Numbered from the stretch's first letter, positions 1-11,356 are shown. The stretch: 51,719 bases of DNA from Lachnospiraceae bacterium (GCA_017626325.1 JAGAIZ010000065.1:1-51719); one strand, 5' to 3'. Program-made: numbers and translations. The notes: generated by a model not told the origin, from the letters alone.

Positions 1-194
1 ATTATTCTCTTACAAAATAACGCCGGTACTTGGCGAGGTTTTTTCGAGCCGGTTTGGTCACAAACCTGTATCCCTGCTGCGTCTGGAACGGAGCGAAAGC
101 GCGGCTGTGTTGGTTATACAATTTGTGCAATTTCAATAACGATGAAGGAGTTTCGCAAATACCTAATACCATTTATATAGGAAAGGAAATTGCC
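1..194. other. Upstream region of the alpha-galactosidase gene
   Basis: No complete gene is visible. The reading frame of the downstream gene is open back to about position 30, but this part shows no family resemblance and lacks an SD sequence, so I treat it as untranslated leader. A purine-rich SD (GGAAAGGAAA) sits just before position 195. No convincing promoter was identified. Confidence 0.5.
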
Positions 195-2405
195 ATGAAT
201 ATAAGCTATAATGAGAAGAACCGCGTATTCAAACTGGATACGGCGCACACAAGCTACTGTATTGGTATTGTGGACGAGGAGAATTTCGTCGGACACATTT
301 ATTATGGAAGAAAATTAAACGAAGACAACCTGGCATACCGGATGCGTACCGGGGAGCCGCCCTATGTGCCTTCTGAAAATAACAGGGACAGAACCTCTTT
401 CTTAGATACGTTTCCTATGGAATATACGGGCAACAATCTGGGAGATTACAGGGAAAGCGCCTTAAGCGTCAGGACGGCAGGCGGACATACGGGCGTCGCG
501 CTGTCCTATGTGTCGCACACTATTTATGACGGCAAGCCGGAGCTTAAGGGGCTGCCCGCGACCTTCGGTTCTGATGCGGAATGCAGGACATTGGAGCTGG
601 TCTGTGAGGACAGAGCGCTGGGACTGCAGGTGATCTTGCTGTACAGTATTTTTGAGGACAATGACGCCGTCGCAAGGAGCGTTAAGGTAGTGAACCAGGG
701 CGGGGAGCCTGTCTATCTGACCAAAGTCATGTCCGCCTGCATCGATATGGACAACGATGATTACGAAATGATTACGCTGCACGGTTCCTGGGCGAGAGAA
801 CGTGCTGTGCAGACCCGTCCTGTGATGCTGGGGAAACAGGGCGTTTCTTCCGTGCGCGGCGAGTCCAGCCATCAGGAGCACCCTTTTATGGCATGGAAAC
901 AGAAGCACACCACAGAAGAGACGGGTGATATTTATGGAATGCATTTCGTATATTCCGGTAATTTCCTGGCGCAGATCGAAGCTGGTCAGTTCGGCGGCAT
1001 CCGTGCTTTGATGGGGATTCACCCGGAGAATTTCTGCTGGAAGCTGGAGCCGGGAGAGAGCTTTCAGGCGCCGGAGGTTATCTGCATCTACTCCGCAGAG
1101 GGCATAGGCGGTATGACGAGGAATCTCCATGACCTGTACCGGAATCATCTGATCCGCGGGGAGTATAAGGACAGGAAAAGACCGATTCTGATTAATAACT
1201 GGGAAGCTACATATTTTGATTTCAATACGGAGAAGCTGTTGGACATAGCCAGGCAGGCGTCGAAGCTGGGTATCGAGATGCTTGTCATGGACGACGGCTG
1301 GTTCGGACATAGAAATGACGATAACTCGAGTCTGGGAGACTGGCAGGTCAATGAATCCAAGATAGAAGGCGGATTGAAATATCTGGTGGACGAGGTGAAT
1401 AAGCTGGGTATGAAATTCGGTATCTGGTTTGAGCCTGAGATGATATCGCCGGATTCTGATCTGTACAGAGAACACCCTGACTGGGCGATTGCGATTCCCG
1501 GCAGAACAGGAAGTCTTGCCAGAAATCAGTATGTGCTTGACCTGACGAGGAAAGAAGTCAGGGATTATGTATATGATATGGTAGCGGCCATCCTGCACAG
1601 CGCGAATATTGAGTATGTGAAATGGGACATGAACAGGCAGCTTAGCGATATCGGCAGCTATGGGCTTCCGGCGGACAGACAGGGCGAAGTGTTCCACAGG
1701 CAGGTGCTTGCGCTGTATGAAATGCAGGACAGGCTGACGAAGGAATTCCCGCACCTGCTGTTGGAGAACTGTTCCGGCGGCGGCGCGAGGTTTGATCCGG
1801 GTATGCTTTATTACAGTCCGCAGATCTGGTGCTCTGACGATACGGACGCGGTGGAGAGACTTTCGATTCAGGCGGGTACAGCCATGATTTATCCGCTGTC
1901 TTCTATGGGCGCGCATGTGTCTGACTGCCCGAACCATACGGTTGGCAGGGTGACGCCCTTTGAGACGAGAGGTTATGTGGCGCTTGCCGGAACGTTTGGC
2001 TATGAACTGGATGTGACGAAGATCCCGGAAGCGGACCGTAATATGATCCCGGATCAGGTCGCCATGTATCATAAGTACAATGATCTGGTGCGCCGGGGAG
2101 ATTATTACCGTATCGCGCATTACGCGCAGAATCATTTCTACGACTGCTATGAAGTGGTGGCAAAGGATAAGAGCGAAGCGTTGATTACTTATATTCAGGT
2201 GCTGAACAGACCGAATTACCACAGCAGACGCATCTGCATACCGGGGCTTGATCCTGAGAAGAATTATGAGATTGTGAACGCGCAGGACTGGCCGGAAATC
2301 AGACAGACCGTTTACCGGGGCGATACGCTTCATTATGCGGGCTTAAATATCCCGCCGCTGTGGGGAGATTTCCGGGGAAGGCTGCTGCATTTGAAGGCGC
2401 TGTGA
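195..2405 (+). CDS. Alpha-galactosidase, glycoside hydrolase family 36
   Basis: Predicted cytoplasmic retaining alpha-galactosidase that releases galactose from raffinose-family sugars or melibiose. The 736-residue length is normal for bacterial GH36 enzymes. The N-terminal half is the beta-sandwich typical of the family and the central part is the catalytic barrel. The nucleophile lies in YVKWDMNR (Asp478) and the acid/base in WCSDDTD (Asp548); the motif LVMDDGWFG is also present. I start at 195 because GGAAAGGAAA lies just upstream and the product begins MNISYNEK; a longer open frame to position 30 lacks an SD and family similarity. No signal peptide is visible. The following aminotransferase is 39 bases away, possibly co-transcribed, but no functional link is evident. 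Confidence 0.93.
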   Translation: MNISYNEKNRVFKLDTAHTSYCIGIVDEENFVGHIYYGRKLNEDNLAYRMRTGEPPYVPSENNRDRTSFLDTFPMEYTGNNLGDYRESALSVRTAGGHTGVALSYVSHTIYDGKPELKGLPATFGSDAECRTLELVCEDRALGLQVILLYSIFEDNDAVARSVKVVNQGGEPVYLTKVMSACIDMDNDDYEMITLHGSWARERAVQTRPVMLGKQGVSSVRGESSHQEHPFMAWKQKHTTEETGDIYGMHFVYSGNFLAQIEAGQFGGIRALMGIHPENFCWKLEPGESFQAPEVICIYSAEGIGGMTRNLHDLYRNHLIRGEYKDRKRPILINNWEATYFDFNTEKLLDIARQASKLGIEMLVMDDGWFGHRNDDNSSLGDWQVNESKIEGGLKYLVDEVNKLGMKFGIWFEPEMISPDSDLYREHPDWAIAIPGRTGSLARNQYVLDLTRKEVRDYVYDMVAAILHSANIEYVKWDMNRQLSDIGSYGLPADRQGEVFHRQVLALYEMQDRLTKEFPHLLLENCSGGGARFDPGMLYYSPQIWCSDDTDAVERLSIQAGTAMIYPLSSMGAHVSDCPNHTVGRVTPFETRGYVALAGTFGYELDVTKIPEADRNMIPDQVAMYHKYNDLVRRGDYYRIAHYAQNHFYDCYEVVAKDKSEALITYIQVLNRPNYHSRRICIPGLDPEKNYEIVNAQDWPEIRQTVYRGDTLHYAGLNIPPLWGDFRGRLLHLKAL

Positions 2406-2444
2406 TGAATTTTAATATCTTAATATATAGAAAGGACACACATC

Positions 2445-3629
2445 ATGATCGTACAAAAGTATAAAGATATGTTACAGGGGAAATCCGTAATCCGGCAGTT
2501 GTCGGAATTCGCGGCGGCGCGGGGCGCTCAAATCGGCTATGAGAATGTATTCGACTATAGCCTGGGTAATCCGTCCGTTCCGGTGCCGCAGCAGTTTACG
2601 GATACTATGATTCAGATGCTTCAGGAGAGAAATCCCATGGAGCTGCACGGCTATAGCCAGAGCCTGGGCATTCCGGCTGTGAGAGATAAGGTGGCGGCTT
2701 CTTTAAATAAGAGATTCGGGATGCAGTATACGGGGAATCATATTTTCATGACGACAGGCGCTGCCGGAGCTATTGCGCATGCGGTGCGCTGCGTGACGGA
2801 ACCGGGAGACGAGGTGCTTACGTTTGCGCCCTATTTCCCGGAGTATAATCCATATATCAATCTGACGGGGGCGGTATTGAAGGTGGTTCCCGCGAATACG
2901 GAGAATTTTCAGATTAATTTCGAAGCGTTTGAGGAGATGCTTACTGACAAGGTCGCGGCGGTATTGATCAATACTCCGAATAATCCGTCCGGTATCGTGT
3001 ATTCCACTGAGACCATTCGGCAACTGGCGGAAATCATGACAGAGAAGTCCGGACAGTACGGACATGATATTTTCCTGATTTCTGACGAACCGTACAGAGA
3101 GATTGTGTTCGAGGGAGTGGATGCGCCTTATCCGTCCAGCTTCTATAAGAATACGCTGTCCTGCTATTCCTTCTCCAAGTCACTGTCCCTGCCGGGGGAG
3201 CGTATCGGCTATATTGCCGTGAATCCGGACTGCACCGACGCGGAATCTATCAGCGCTATGTGCGGTCAGATTTCGAGAGGAACAGGACATAATTGTCCGC
3301 CGTCCATCATACAGCTTGCAGTAGCGGAAACGTTGGAACTGACTTCAGACCTGTCTGTTTATGAGACGAATATGAATATTTTATATAAAGAACTGACGGA
3401 GCTTGGGTTCGAGTGCGTCAAGCCGGGCGGCACTTTCTATATGTTCCCCAGGGCAATGGAGGAGGACGCGGTCGCATTCAGTGAGAAGGCGAAGAAATAT
3501 GATCTGATCCTGGTGCCCAGCGACAGCTTCGGCGTGAAGGGCTACTTCCGGATCGCGTATTGTATCGATACGGAGAAGGTAGAGCGTTCGTTGGACGCGT
3601 TCAGAAGATTTGTGAAAGCGGAATATTAG
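2445..3629 (+). CDS. Pyridoxal-phosphate-dependent aminotransferase, class I/II
   Basis: Fold-type I aminotransferase of the aspartate aminotransferase superfamily, 394 residues, full length and cytoplasmic. Visible family motifs are the substrate/cofactor segment NTPNNPSG near residue 175 and the PLP-binding lysine in SFSKSLSLPGERIGY (Lys245). An AGAAAGGA SD sits 10 bases before the ATG. Exact substrate cannot be told from sequence; relatives act on aspartate, alanine or aromatic amino acids. It follows the GH36 gene by 39 bases on the same strand and is separated from the patatin gene by 137 bases without an obvious terminator. Confidence 0.88.
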   Translation: MIVQKYKDMLQGKSVIRQLSEFAAARGAQIGYENVFDYSLGNPSVPVPQQFTDTMIQMLQERNPMELHGYSQSLGIPAVRDKVAASLNKRFGMQYTGNHIFMTTGAAGAIAHAVRCVTEPGDEVLTFAPYFPEYNPYINLTGAVLKVVPANTENFQINFEAFEEMLTDKVAAVLINTPNNPSGIVYSTETIRQLAEIMTEKSGQYGHDIFLISDEPYREIVFEGVDAPYPSSFYKNTLSCYSFSKSLSLPGERIGYIAVNPDCTDAESISAMCGQISRGTGHNCPPSIIQLAVAETLELTSDLSVYETNMNILYKELTELGFECVKPGGTFYMFPRAMEEDAVAFSEKAKKYDLILVPSDSFGVKGYFRIAYCIDTEKVERSLDAFRRFVKAEY

Positions 3630-3766
3630 GAGATGGGATGCGTCCGGCTGTCGGGAATACAGCTTAAGAGGAGCCGGAGCAGTTCAGAGTAGTTGCGGAA
3701 TGCCTGTGATAAGGAGCGAATCTGCGATAAGGAACAGGCCGGAATAAAAAGAAAGAAGGAATGATT

Positions 3767-4618
3767 ATGTATGAAGCCGGACTTGTGTTGGAAGGCGGCG
3801 GTATGAAAGGACTTTACACAGCCGGGGTGCTGGATTTCTTCCTGGATAAGGGAATCGAATTTACAAGCTGTTACGGCGTGTCTGCGGGCGCGATTAATCT
3901 GTGCAATTTCCTTTCCAAACAGAAGAAGAGAACCTATCGGGTTAATGTGAATTATCTGGATCAGAAAGCATATTGCAGCGTGGAAAGCCTGCTGAAAACG
4001 GGAGACTTATTCGGCGCCGGTATGTGTTATGATCTGATTCCGAATTATCTGGATCCCTACGACCACGAGACCTTCGAGACCTACACCGGCGACGCTTATG
4101 CGGTCGTTACCAATGTCAGGACAGGTAAGCCGGAGTATCTGCCGCTTAAGGATATGCACAGAGATATCATCGCTGTGCGCGCCTCCAGTTCTATGCCGTT
4201 AGTATCAAGAAATGTAAAGATCGGCGGCGAACTGTACTTAGACGGCGGAATAGCGGATTCTATCCCGATCAGACGTTCCATCAAGGACGGCAATCGTAAA
4301 AATGTGATCGTCATGACGAAAGAGGAAGGCTACATCAGGAAACCGGCCGGAAAAGAGCTGGCGCTGATCAGGGCGCGGTATATGCGTTATCCTAAGATAT
4401 ATGAGCTGATGCGGGAAAGGCATCTTACCTATAACAGCGTTGTGCAGTATATTGAGGAGCTTCAGCAGAAGGGCGAAGTATTCGTGATACGTCCGAAGAA
4501 GCGAAGCGACGTGGGCAGAGTAGAGAAGGATAAGGAGAAGCTTGCCGCTCTCTATGAGGAAGGCTGCCGCGACGCGCAGGAGTGTTATGCGGAACTGATG
4601 GACTATCTGGAAGGATGA
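3767..4618 (+). CDS. Patatin-like phospholipase family protein
   Basis: Predicted serine acyl hydrolase of the patatin/RssA type. The three signature parts are present: oxyanion loop GGGMKG near residues 10-15, nucleophile elbow GVSAG with Ser39, and the dyad aspartate in DGG (Asp159). About 283 residues, with no signal peptide or membrane segment, so it is probably cytoplasmic or peripheral. An earlier ATG at 3761 directly abuts the SD AAGAAGGA, which leaves no spacer; the ATG at 3767 has six bases of spacing and is preferred. Substrate is unknown, probably a phospholipid or lysophospholipid. It is followed 56 bases later by uppP. Confidence 0.87.
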   Translation: MYEAGLVLEGGGMKGLYTAGVLDFFLDKGIEFTSCYGVSAGAINLCNFLSKQKKRTYRVNVNYLDQKAYCSVESLLKTGDLFGAGMCYDLIPNYLDPYDHETFETYTGDAYAVVTNVRTGKPEYLPLKDMHRDIIAVRASSSMPLVSRNVKIGGELYLDGGIADSIPIRRSIKDGNRKNVIVMTKEEGYIRKPAGKELALIRARYMRYPKIYELMRERHLTYNSVVQYIEELQQKGEVFVIRPKKRSDVGRVEKDKEKLAALYEEGCRDAQECYAELMDYLEG

Positions 4619-4674
4619 TGGTATATCGGAGATCATTCGATAATATGCTATAAAGAAAGGTTTGGAAATACAAG

Positions 4675-5499
4675 ATGGATATGATAGAAATTTTAAAAGC
4701 GGTGCTTTTCGGCATCGTGGAGGGAATCACAGAGTGGCTTCCGATCAGCAGTACGGGACATATGATTCTGTTAAATGAGTTTGTTACCTTAAACGTATCA
4801 GAGGATTTCTGGGAGATGTTCCTGGTGGTGATTCAGTTGGGGGCGATTCTGGCGGTTGTCATCCTGTTCTGGAATAAAATATTTCCTTTCCGGTTCCGGG
4901 AGAAGCCTGTGGTGCAGAAAGACATATTCGTGCTTTGGTTTAAGATTCTTGTGGCGTGCATACCGGCAGCGGTGATCGGACTGGCATTCGACGACGTGTT
5001 CGACGCGCTGTTCTATAACCCGTGGTGTGTGGCGATTGCGCTGATCGTCTTCGGTATCGCGTTTATTGTGATTGAAAACAGGAATAAGAATGCGGTCGCC
5101 AGGATTACGCGGCTTGACCAGATTACCTATCAGACGGCTCTTATGATCGGCGTTTTCCAGTTGCTGGCGGCAGTCTTCCCCGGCACGTCCCGCTCCGGCG
5201 CGACGATCGTGGGAGCGCTTCTGATCGGGGTATCGAGGACGGTGGCGGCGGAATTTACTTTCTTTCTTGCCATTCCGGTCATGCTCGGCGCCAGCCTGTT
5301 GAAGATCGTAAAGTTTGGATTCAGCTTTACAGGAGCGGAGTTGACTATTCTGCTGGTGGGAATGATCGTTGCTTTTGTAGTTTCTGTCATTGTAATCAGG
5401 TTCCTGATGGGCTATATTAAGAAGCATGATTTCAAGGTTTTCGGATGGTACCGCATCGTGCTGGGCGTGGCGGTATTGGCATATTTTTCGCTCTCGTAA
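4675..5499 (+). CDS. uppP: Undecaprenyl-diphosphatase UppP/BacA
   Basis: Integral membrane phosphatase that converts undecaprenyl diphosphate to the monophosphate, recycling the lipid carrier of peptidoglycan synthesis; overproduction of this family is associated with bacitracin resistance. The 274-residue protein is hydrophobic along its length with several membrane segments. Family motifs are EGITEWLPISSTGH near residue 17 and PGTSRSGATI near residue 165, which carry the conserved Glu, Ser and Arg of the active site. The SD AAAGAAAGG lies 14 bases before the ATG, slightly far; a second in-frame ATG at 4681 is even further. Length and motifs look intact. Confidence 0.95.
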   Translation: MDMIEILKAVLFGIVEGITEWLPISSTGHMILLNEFVTLNVSEDFWEMFLVVIQLGAILAVVILFWNKIFPFRFREKPVVQKDIFVLWFKILVACIPAAVIGLAFDDVFDALFYNPWCVAIALIVFGIAFIVIENRNKNAVARITRLDQITYQTALMIGVFQLLAAVFPGTSRSGATIVGALLIGVSRTVAAEFTFFLAIPVMLGASLLKIVKFGFSFTGAELTILLVGMIVAFVVSVIVIRFLMGYIKKHDFKVFGWYRIVLGVAVLAYFSLS

Positions 5500-5600
5500 C
5501 AGGGCGGGATATAGACAAAATATAGAGAATCACGGTCATTTTTATGTCATTTCGTATAAAATCTGAGAGCAAAGAGTCTCTATTTGTTACAGATTGTTGA

Positions 5601-5629
5601 TTGACAGTGCATTTTGATTGCGATAAAAT
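5601..5629 (+). promoter_or_regulatory. Sigma-A promoter of the DUF6465-like gene
   Basis: TTGACA at 5601-5606, a 17-base spacer and TAAAAT at 5624-5629. This is a near-consensus housekeeping promoter about 100 bases before the start codon at 5731, suggesting strong independent expression of that gene. Confidence 0.75.
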
Positions 5630-5730
5630 CCTCATAGGATCTGAAAACAGACGATTGTAGAGGATTATGAAAAAGTAGTAACAGCAACGCGTAATGTTCG
5701 GTAAGCCGAATATGTGGAAGGAGAATACCT

Positions 5731-6186
5731 ATGGCAGAGACCAAGAAAACAGCAACTGTGAAATCAACAGCTAAAGCAGTAGCAGCTAAAGCCGCAGATA
5801 CAAAGACAGCAGAAGTGAAGACAACACCGGCAGAACCTGTAGCGAAGGCAGAGCCTGCGGAAGAGAAGAAGACCGCCGCTAAGAAGACAACAGCGAAGAA
5901 AGCGGCAGAGAAGAAAGCGCCCGTTAAGAAGGCGGTAGTGCAGAAGACAGAAGAACCTAAGAAAGAGGCAGCAAAGGAAAGCGCTGTGAAAGCGACATTA
6001 CATATTCAGTTCGCGGGTAAGGCGTATACAACAGAAGATCTTGTTAAGATTGCTAAGGATGTATGGAAATATGACTTAGGAAAGAACGAAGACGATTTCA
6101 AGACTGTTGAGTTATATGTAAAGCCGGAAGAGCATGTAGTATATTATGTAATTAACGGCGATGTAAACGGCAGCTTCGGAATCTGA
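5731..6186 (+). CDS. Lys/Ala-rich protein with C-terminal DUF6465-like domain
   Basis: A 151-residue protein in two parts. Residues 1-85 are low-complexity Lys/Ala/Thr/Glu with many AAKK and EEKK patches, like histone-H1-type or linker sequences. Residues 88-151 form a compact domain (LHIQFAGKAY, WKYDLG, YYVINGDVNGSFGI) that I recall as the DUF6465 domain common in Lachnospiraceae. No signal peptide. It has its own strong promoter at 5601 and its own terminator, so it is a single-gene unit. The basic tail suggests nucleic-acid or ribosome association, but this is inference; function is not known to me. Confidence 0.72.
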   Translation: MAETKKTATVKSTAKAVAAKAADTKTAEVKTTPAEPVAKAEPAEEKKTAAKKTTAKKAAEKKAPVKKAVVQKTEEPKKEAAKESAVKATLHIQFAGKAYTTEDLVKIAKDVWKYDLGKNEDDFKTVELYVKPEEHVVYYVINGDVNGSFGI

Positions 6187-6207
6187 TAATCAGATCTGAC
6201 GTACAGG

Positions 6208-6250
6208 AAAGCAATTGGTTCGGGTATTGTATCCGGGCTGATTGCTTTTT
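6208..6250 (+). terminator. Rho-independent terminator after the DUF6465-like gene
   Basis: AAAGCAAT (6208-6215) pairs with ATTGCTTT (6241-6248), with an inner CGGGTA/TATCCG stem, and runs into T residues. It ends the transcript 20 bases after the stop codon. Confidence 0.8.
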
Positions 6251-6302
6251 ATGTTTCTTTATAATTTTCATAGTTTTTTCATAATTTTTTTCCCAAGATA
6301 TG

Positions 6303-6331
6303 TTGACAACTAAATACCTAAGTGATAATTT
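6303..6331 (+). promoter_or_regulatory. Heat-shock operon promoter
   Basis: A perfect TTGACA at 6303-6308 is followed by overlapping -10 candidates, TAATTT at 6326 (17-base spacer) or GATAAT at 6324 (15-base spacer). The CIRCE operator starts 15 bases later, around the transcription start, the usual arrangement for HrcA repression. Confidence 0.78.
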
Positions 6332-6345
6332 ACTACTAGAAGATG

Positions 6346-6372
6346 TTAGCACTCTAAAGAGTCGAGTGCTAA
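6346..6372 (+). promoter_or_regulatory. CIRCE operator (HrcA binding site)
   Basis: TTAGCACTC, nine bases, GAGTGCTAA: a perfect match to the CIRCE consensus. It lies between the promoter and the hrcA start, 16 bases before the ATG. HrcA bound here represses the whole hrcA-grpE-dnaK-dnaJ operon until unfolded protein titrates GroE. Confidence 0.97.
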
Positions 6373-6388
6373 CAATAGGAGAAGTGGT

Positions 6389-7417
6389 ATGCAGTTGGAT
6401 GAAAGAAAATATAAAATATTGCAAGCCATCATTCGTAATTACCTGGAGACAGGAGAGCCGGTAGGAAGTCGTACGATTTCCAAGTATACCGATCTGAATC
6501 TGAGTTCGGCAACCATTCGCAATGAAATGGCTGACCTGGAGGAACTGGGATATATTCTACAGCCTCATACTTCCGCGGGACGTATCCCATCGGATAAGGG
6601 CTATCGCCTTTATGTGGATAAGATGATGGAAGAGAAGGAACGGGAAGTAGAAGAGATGAAAGAGATGCTTCTTGAGAAAGAAGATAAGATGGATCATCTC
6701 CTGAAGCAGGCGGCGAGAATGCTGGCAAACAATACGGAATATGCAGCCATGATTTCAGCGCCGCAGTATCATCATAACAAACTGAAATTTATTCAGTTGT
6801 CCAGAGTGGACGTCAATCAGATTCTGGCGGTGATCGTTGTAGAGGGCAATGTGATCAAGAACACGATGCTGACAGTGTCGGAGGAGTTAAGCGACGAGAC
6901 GCTTCTTAAACTGAACATACTGCTGAATACGCATCTCAACGGTCTGTCTCTGGAAGAGATCAATCTCGGAATGATCGCCGCGATGAAACAGCAGGCGGGT
7001 ATTCACAGCGAAATCGTCGCCAGCGTAATCGATGCGGTGGCGGAGGCAATCAAAGCGGATGAAGATCTGGAGATCTACACAAGCGGTACGAAGAACTTCT
7101 TCAAATATCCTGAGCTTGCGGATCATGAGAGGGCAAGCGAATTGATTACCACCTTCGAAGAGAAGCAGGCATTGAGCGAGCTGGTACACGAGAACCTGTC
7201 GGATGAAAATAACACAGGCATTCAGGTATATATCGGCAATGAAACGCCTGTGGTGGGCATGAAGGACTGCAGTATCGTGACCGCTACTTACGAACTGGAT
7301 GAAGGGATGAAGGGCACGATAGGAATTATCGGTCCCAAGAGGATGGATTACGAGAAGGTGGTCAGCAACCTGAAACTCTTAAAGCACCAGTTGGATGATT
7401 TATATAAGAAGGATTAG
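6389..7417 (+). CDS. hrcA: Heat-inducible transcription repressor HrcA
   Basis: Repressor of class I heat-shock genes; binds the CIRCE element immediately upstream and so autoregulates its operon. The 342-residue length is typical. The N-terminal winged helix-turn-helix (residues 1-75) contains TGEPVGSRTISKY and SSATIRNEMADLEELGY with the following HTSAGRIPSDKGYR segment characteristic of HrcA. The rest is the GAF-like dimerisation domain. SD AGGAGAAG lies four bases before the ATG. It is the first gene of the hrcA-grpE-dnaK-dnaJ operon. Confidence 0.97.
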   Translation: MQLDERKYKILQAIIRNYLETGEPVGSRTISKYTDLNLSSATIRNEMADLEELGYILQPHTSAGRIPSDKGYRLYVDKMMEEKEREVEEMKEMLLEKEDKMDHLLKQAARMLANNTEYAAMISAPQYHHNKLKFIQLSRVDVNQILAVIVVEGNVIKNTMLTVSEELSDETLLKLNILLNTHLNGLSLEEINLGMIAAMKQQAGIHSEIVASVIDAVAEAIKADEDLEIYTSGTKNFFKYPELADHERASELITTFEEKQALSELVHENLSDENNTGIQVYIGNETPVVGMKDCSIVTATYELDEGMKGTIGIIGPKRMDYEKVVSNLKLLKHQLDDLYKKD

Positions 7418-7499
7418 CACAGGGATTCGCATAAAACAGTCATCAAATAGCCGTAGGCGGGACAGACTAAGGACTATCTGATAGAAAGGAATGAGAGAC

Positions 7500-8144
7500 G
7501 TGGCAGAAGAAAAGATGCAGGATGAAAACATTACACAGGAAGCTGTAAATGGAATGGAAGAAAGCGAAATGCAGCAGACGGCGTCGGACGAAAGCGCGGC
7601 GGCAGAAAATGAGCCGGCAGACGAAGGCGCGGACGGAAACGACAGAGAGCTTTCCAGAGAAGAGAAGAAAGAAAAGAAGAAAAAGGACAAAGCAGATAAG
7701 AAACAGGACGCCTTAAAGGAGAAAATCGAGGAACTGGAAGACCGGGTGAAACGCCAGATGGCGGAATTCGATAATTTCCGTAAGAGAACCGAGAAAGAGA
7801 AGACGGCGATGTTTGAGACCGGAGCCAAGAGCGTGATCGAGAAGATTCTTCCCGTGGTGGATAACTTCGAGAGAGGGCTGGCGAGCGTCCCGGAGGAGGA
7901 GAAGAACAGCGGTTTCGCACAGGGCATGGAGATGATCTACAAGCAGCTTATGACAGAGCTGGACAACATGGATGTGAAACCGATCCCCGCAGTAGGAGAG
8001 GAATTCAATCCCGACTTCCACAACGCGGTGATGCAGGTGGAGAGTGAGGAATATGAATCCGGCGTGATCGCGCAGGAACTCCAGAAGGGCTACACTTACC
8101 GCGACAGCGTGGTGAGACATTCCATGGTAGCGGTAGTAGGCTAG
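7500..8144 (+). CDS. grpE: Nucleotide exchange factor GrpE
   Basis: Co-chaperone that releases ADP from DnaK. The predicted 214-residue protein has an acidic, Glu-rich N-terminal tail (residues 1-65), a long coiled-coil helix that includes QMAEFDNFRKRTEKEK, and the C-terminal beta domain with FNPDFHNAVM and GYTYRDSVVRHSMVAV. I choose a GTG start at 7500: the SD AGAAAGGA ends at 7490, directly touching an ATG at 7491, which leaves no spacer, while GTG at 7500 has nine bases. The difference is only three residues. Located 82 bases after hrcA. Confidence 0.95.
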   Translation: MAEEKMQDENITQEAVNGMEESEMQQTASDESAAAENEPADEGADGNDRELSREEKKEKKKKDKADKKQDALKEKIEELEDRVKRQMAEFDNFRKRTEKEKTAMFETGAKSVIEKILPVVDNFERGLASVPEEEKNSGFAQGMEMIYKQLMTELDNMDVKPIPAVGEEFNPDFHNAVMQVESEEYESGVIAQELQKGYTYRDSVVRHSMVAVVG

Positions 8145-8152
8145 GCTGAAAA

Positions 8153-8226
8153 GATTTTCTGAGGCGTCACAGGACGCCGCCTGAGAAAATCCAAGTTTTG
8201 GCCGGAAGAATGCGGGGCATTCTTCC
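8153..8226 (+). other. Two tandem hairpins between grpE and dnaK
   Basis: The 135-base grpE-dnaK gap contains an imperfect hairpin at 8153-8191 (GATTTTCT...AGAAAATC with a GC-rich GGCGTC/GACGCC top) and then a perfect 10-bp hairpin at 8204-8226 (GGAAGAATGC, loop GGG, GCATTCTTCC). Neither is followed by a T tract, so they look like RNA processing or stability elements, not full terminators. Confidence 0.7.
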
Positions 8227-8267
8227 CGAAGTATATTGCAGGTAATAATAATTTTTATAGTATATAG

Positions 8268-10145
<1,878 letters not shown>

Positions 10146-10173
10146 GGCATATGTTTCGAGGAAGGTTAGGATT

Positions 10174-11346
10174 ATGGCAGAACAGAAACGAGATTATTAT
10201 GAGGTGCTGGGCGTAGATAAGAGCGCTGATGAGGCGGCGATTAAAAAGGCATACAGAGTTCTGGCTAAGAAATATCATCCTGATATGAACCCCGGCGACG
10301 CGGAGGCGGAGAAGAAATTCAAGGAAGCGTCCGAGGCGTATGCGGTCTTAAGCGATCCGGAGAAGAGAAGGCAGTATGACCAGTATGGTCATGCCGCTTT
10401 CGACGGCGCGGGCGGAGCCGGCGGATTCGGCGGCTTTGATTTCAACAGCGCTGATTTCAGCGATATCTTCGGCGATATCTTCGGCGATATCTTCGGCGGC
10501 GGACGGCGCGGCGGCAGAAATAACGGTCCGATGAAGGGAGCCAACATCCGTACCAGTGTGCGTATCACCTTTGAAGAAGCGGTATTTGGTGTGGATAAAG
10601 AGATTGAGCTTACTTTGAAGGATGAATGTACGTCATGTCACGGAACCGGCGCTAAGCCGGGTACGAGCCCTGAGACATGTACCAAGTGCGGCGGTAAAGG
10701 GCAGGTAGTATTTACCCAGCAGTCCTTCTTCGGTACGGTGCGTAACGTGCAGACCTGTCCGGATTGTCACGGTACCGGTAAAGTGATCAAGGATAAATGC
10801 CCGGATTGCCGCGGAACAGGATATATTGCCAATAAGAAGAAGATTCAGGTATCTATTCCCGCCGGTATTGATAACGGCCAGTGTGTCCGTATCCGTGACA
10901 AGGGCGAGCCGGGTACTAACGGTGGACCGAGAGGAGATCTGTTAGTCGAGGTAATCGTGGGAAGACATCCTATTTTCCAGAGGCAGGATGAAAACATTTA
11001 CTCAACCGTACCCATGTCCTTTGCTGTTGCGGCGTTGGGCGGCGATATCGTGATCGATACGGTGGACGGTAAAGTGATTTACGAGGTGAAGGCCGGAACA
11101 CAGACCGACACCAAAGTCCGGCTTAAGGGCAAGGGCGTTCCGTCCCTGCGTAATAAGGATGCGCGCGGCGACCATTATGTGACTCTGGTAGTGCAGGTAC
11201 CGGATAAGCTGTCCCATGAAGCGAAGGAGCTTCTGAAGCAGTTCGACGAGCAGACGGGCAATACGCTGACAGCGGCGAAGAATGTGGCTCCCGGCGGACC
11301 GGACGATCAGCTGGGCGGCAAAGGCAAGAAGAAATTCTGGAAATAA
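10174..11346 (+). CDS. dnaJ: Chaperone protein DnaJ (Hsp40)
   Basis: J-domain co-chaperone that delivers substrates to DnaK and stimulates its ATPase. 390 residues, type I architecture: J domain (residues 5-70) with the HPD motif in [11 protein letters not shown]; Gly/Phe-rich linker; zinc domain with four CxxCxGxG repeats ([32 protein letters not shown]); C-terminal substrate-binding domains. The G/F linker holds three exact copies of a 12-base unit (10462-10497) encoding DIFG. It is the last gene of the operon, 28 bases after dnaK, and is followed by a strong terminator. Confidence 0.97.
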   Translation: MAEQKRDYYEVLGVDKSADEAAIKKAYRVLAKKYHPDMNPGDAEAEKKFKEASEAYAVLSDPEKRRQYDQYGHAAFDGAGGAGGFGGFDFNSADFSDIFGDIFGDIFGGGRRGGRNNGPMKGANIRTSVRITFEEAVFGVDKEIELTLKDECTSCHGTGAKPGTSPETCTKCGGKGQVVFTQQSFFGTVRNVQTCPDCHGTGKVIKDKCPDCRGTGYIANKKKIQVSIPAGIDNGQCVRIRDKGEPGTNGGPRGDLLVEVIVGRHPIFQRQDENIYSTVPMSFAVAALGGDIVIDTVDGKVIYEVKAGTQTDTKVRLKGKGVPSLRNKDARGDHYVTLVVQVPDKLSHEAKELLKQFDEQTGNTLTAAKNVAPGGPDDQLGGKGKKKFWK

Positions 11347-11356
11347 ATGATAGATG

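Noticed and set aside
462-2333. A 623-codon open frame on the minus strand over the alpha-galactosidase gene
   Set aside because: It is antisense to a clear GH36 gene, is rich in His and Arg as expected for a shadow frame, and has no family motif or SD.
8236-8263. Possible extra promoter just before dnaK (TTGCAG ... TAGTAT)
   Set aside because: The predicted start would fall inside the Shine-Dalgarno, leaving no usable leader.
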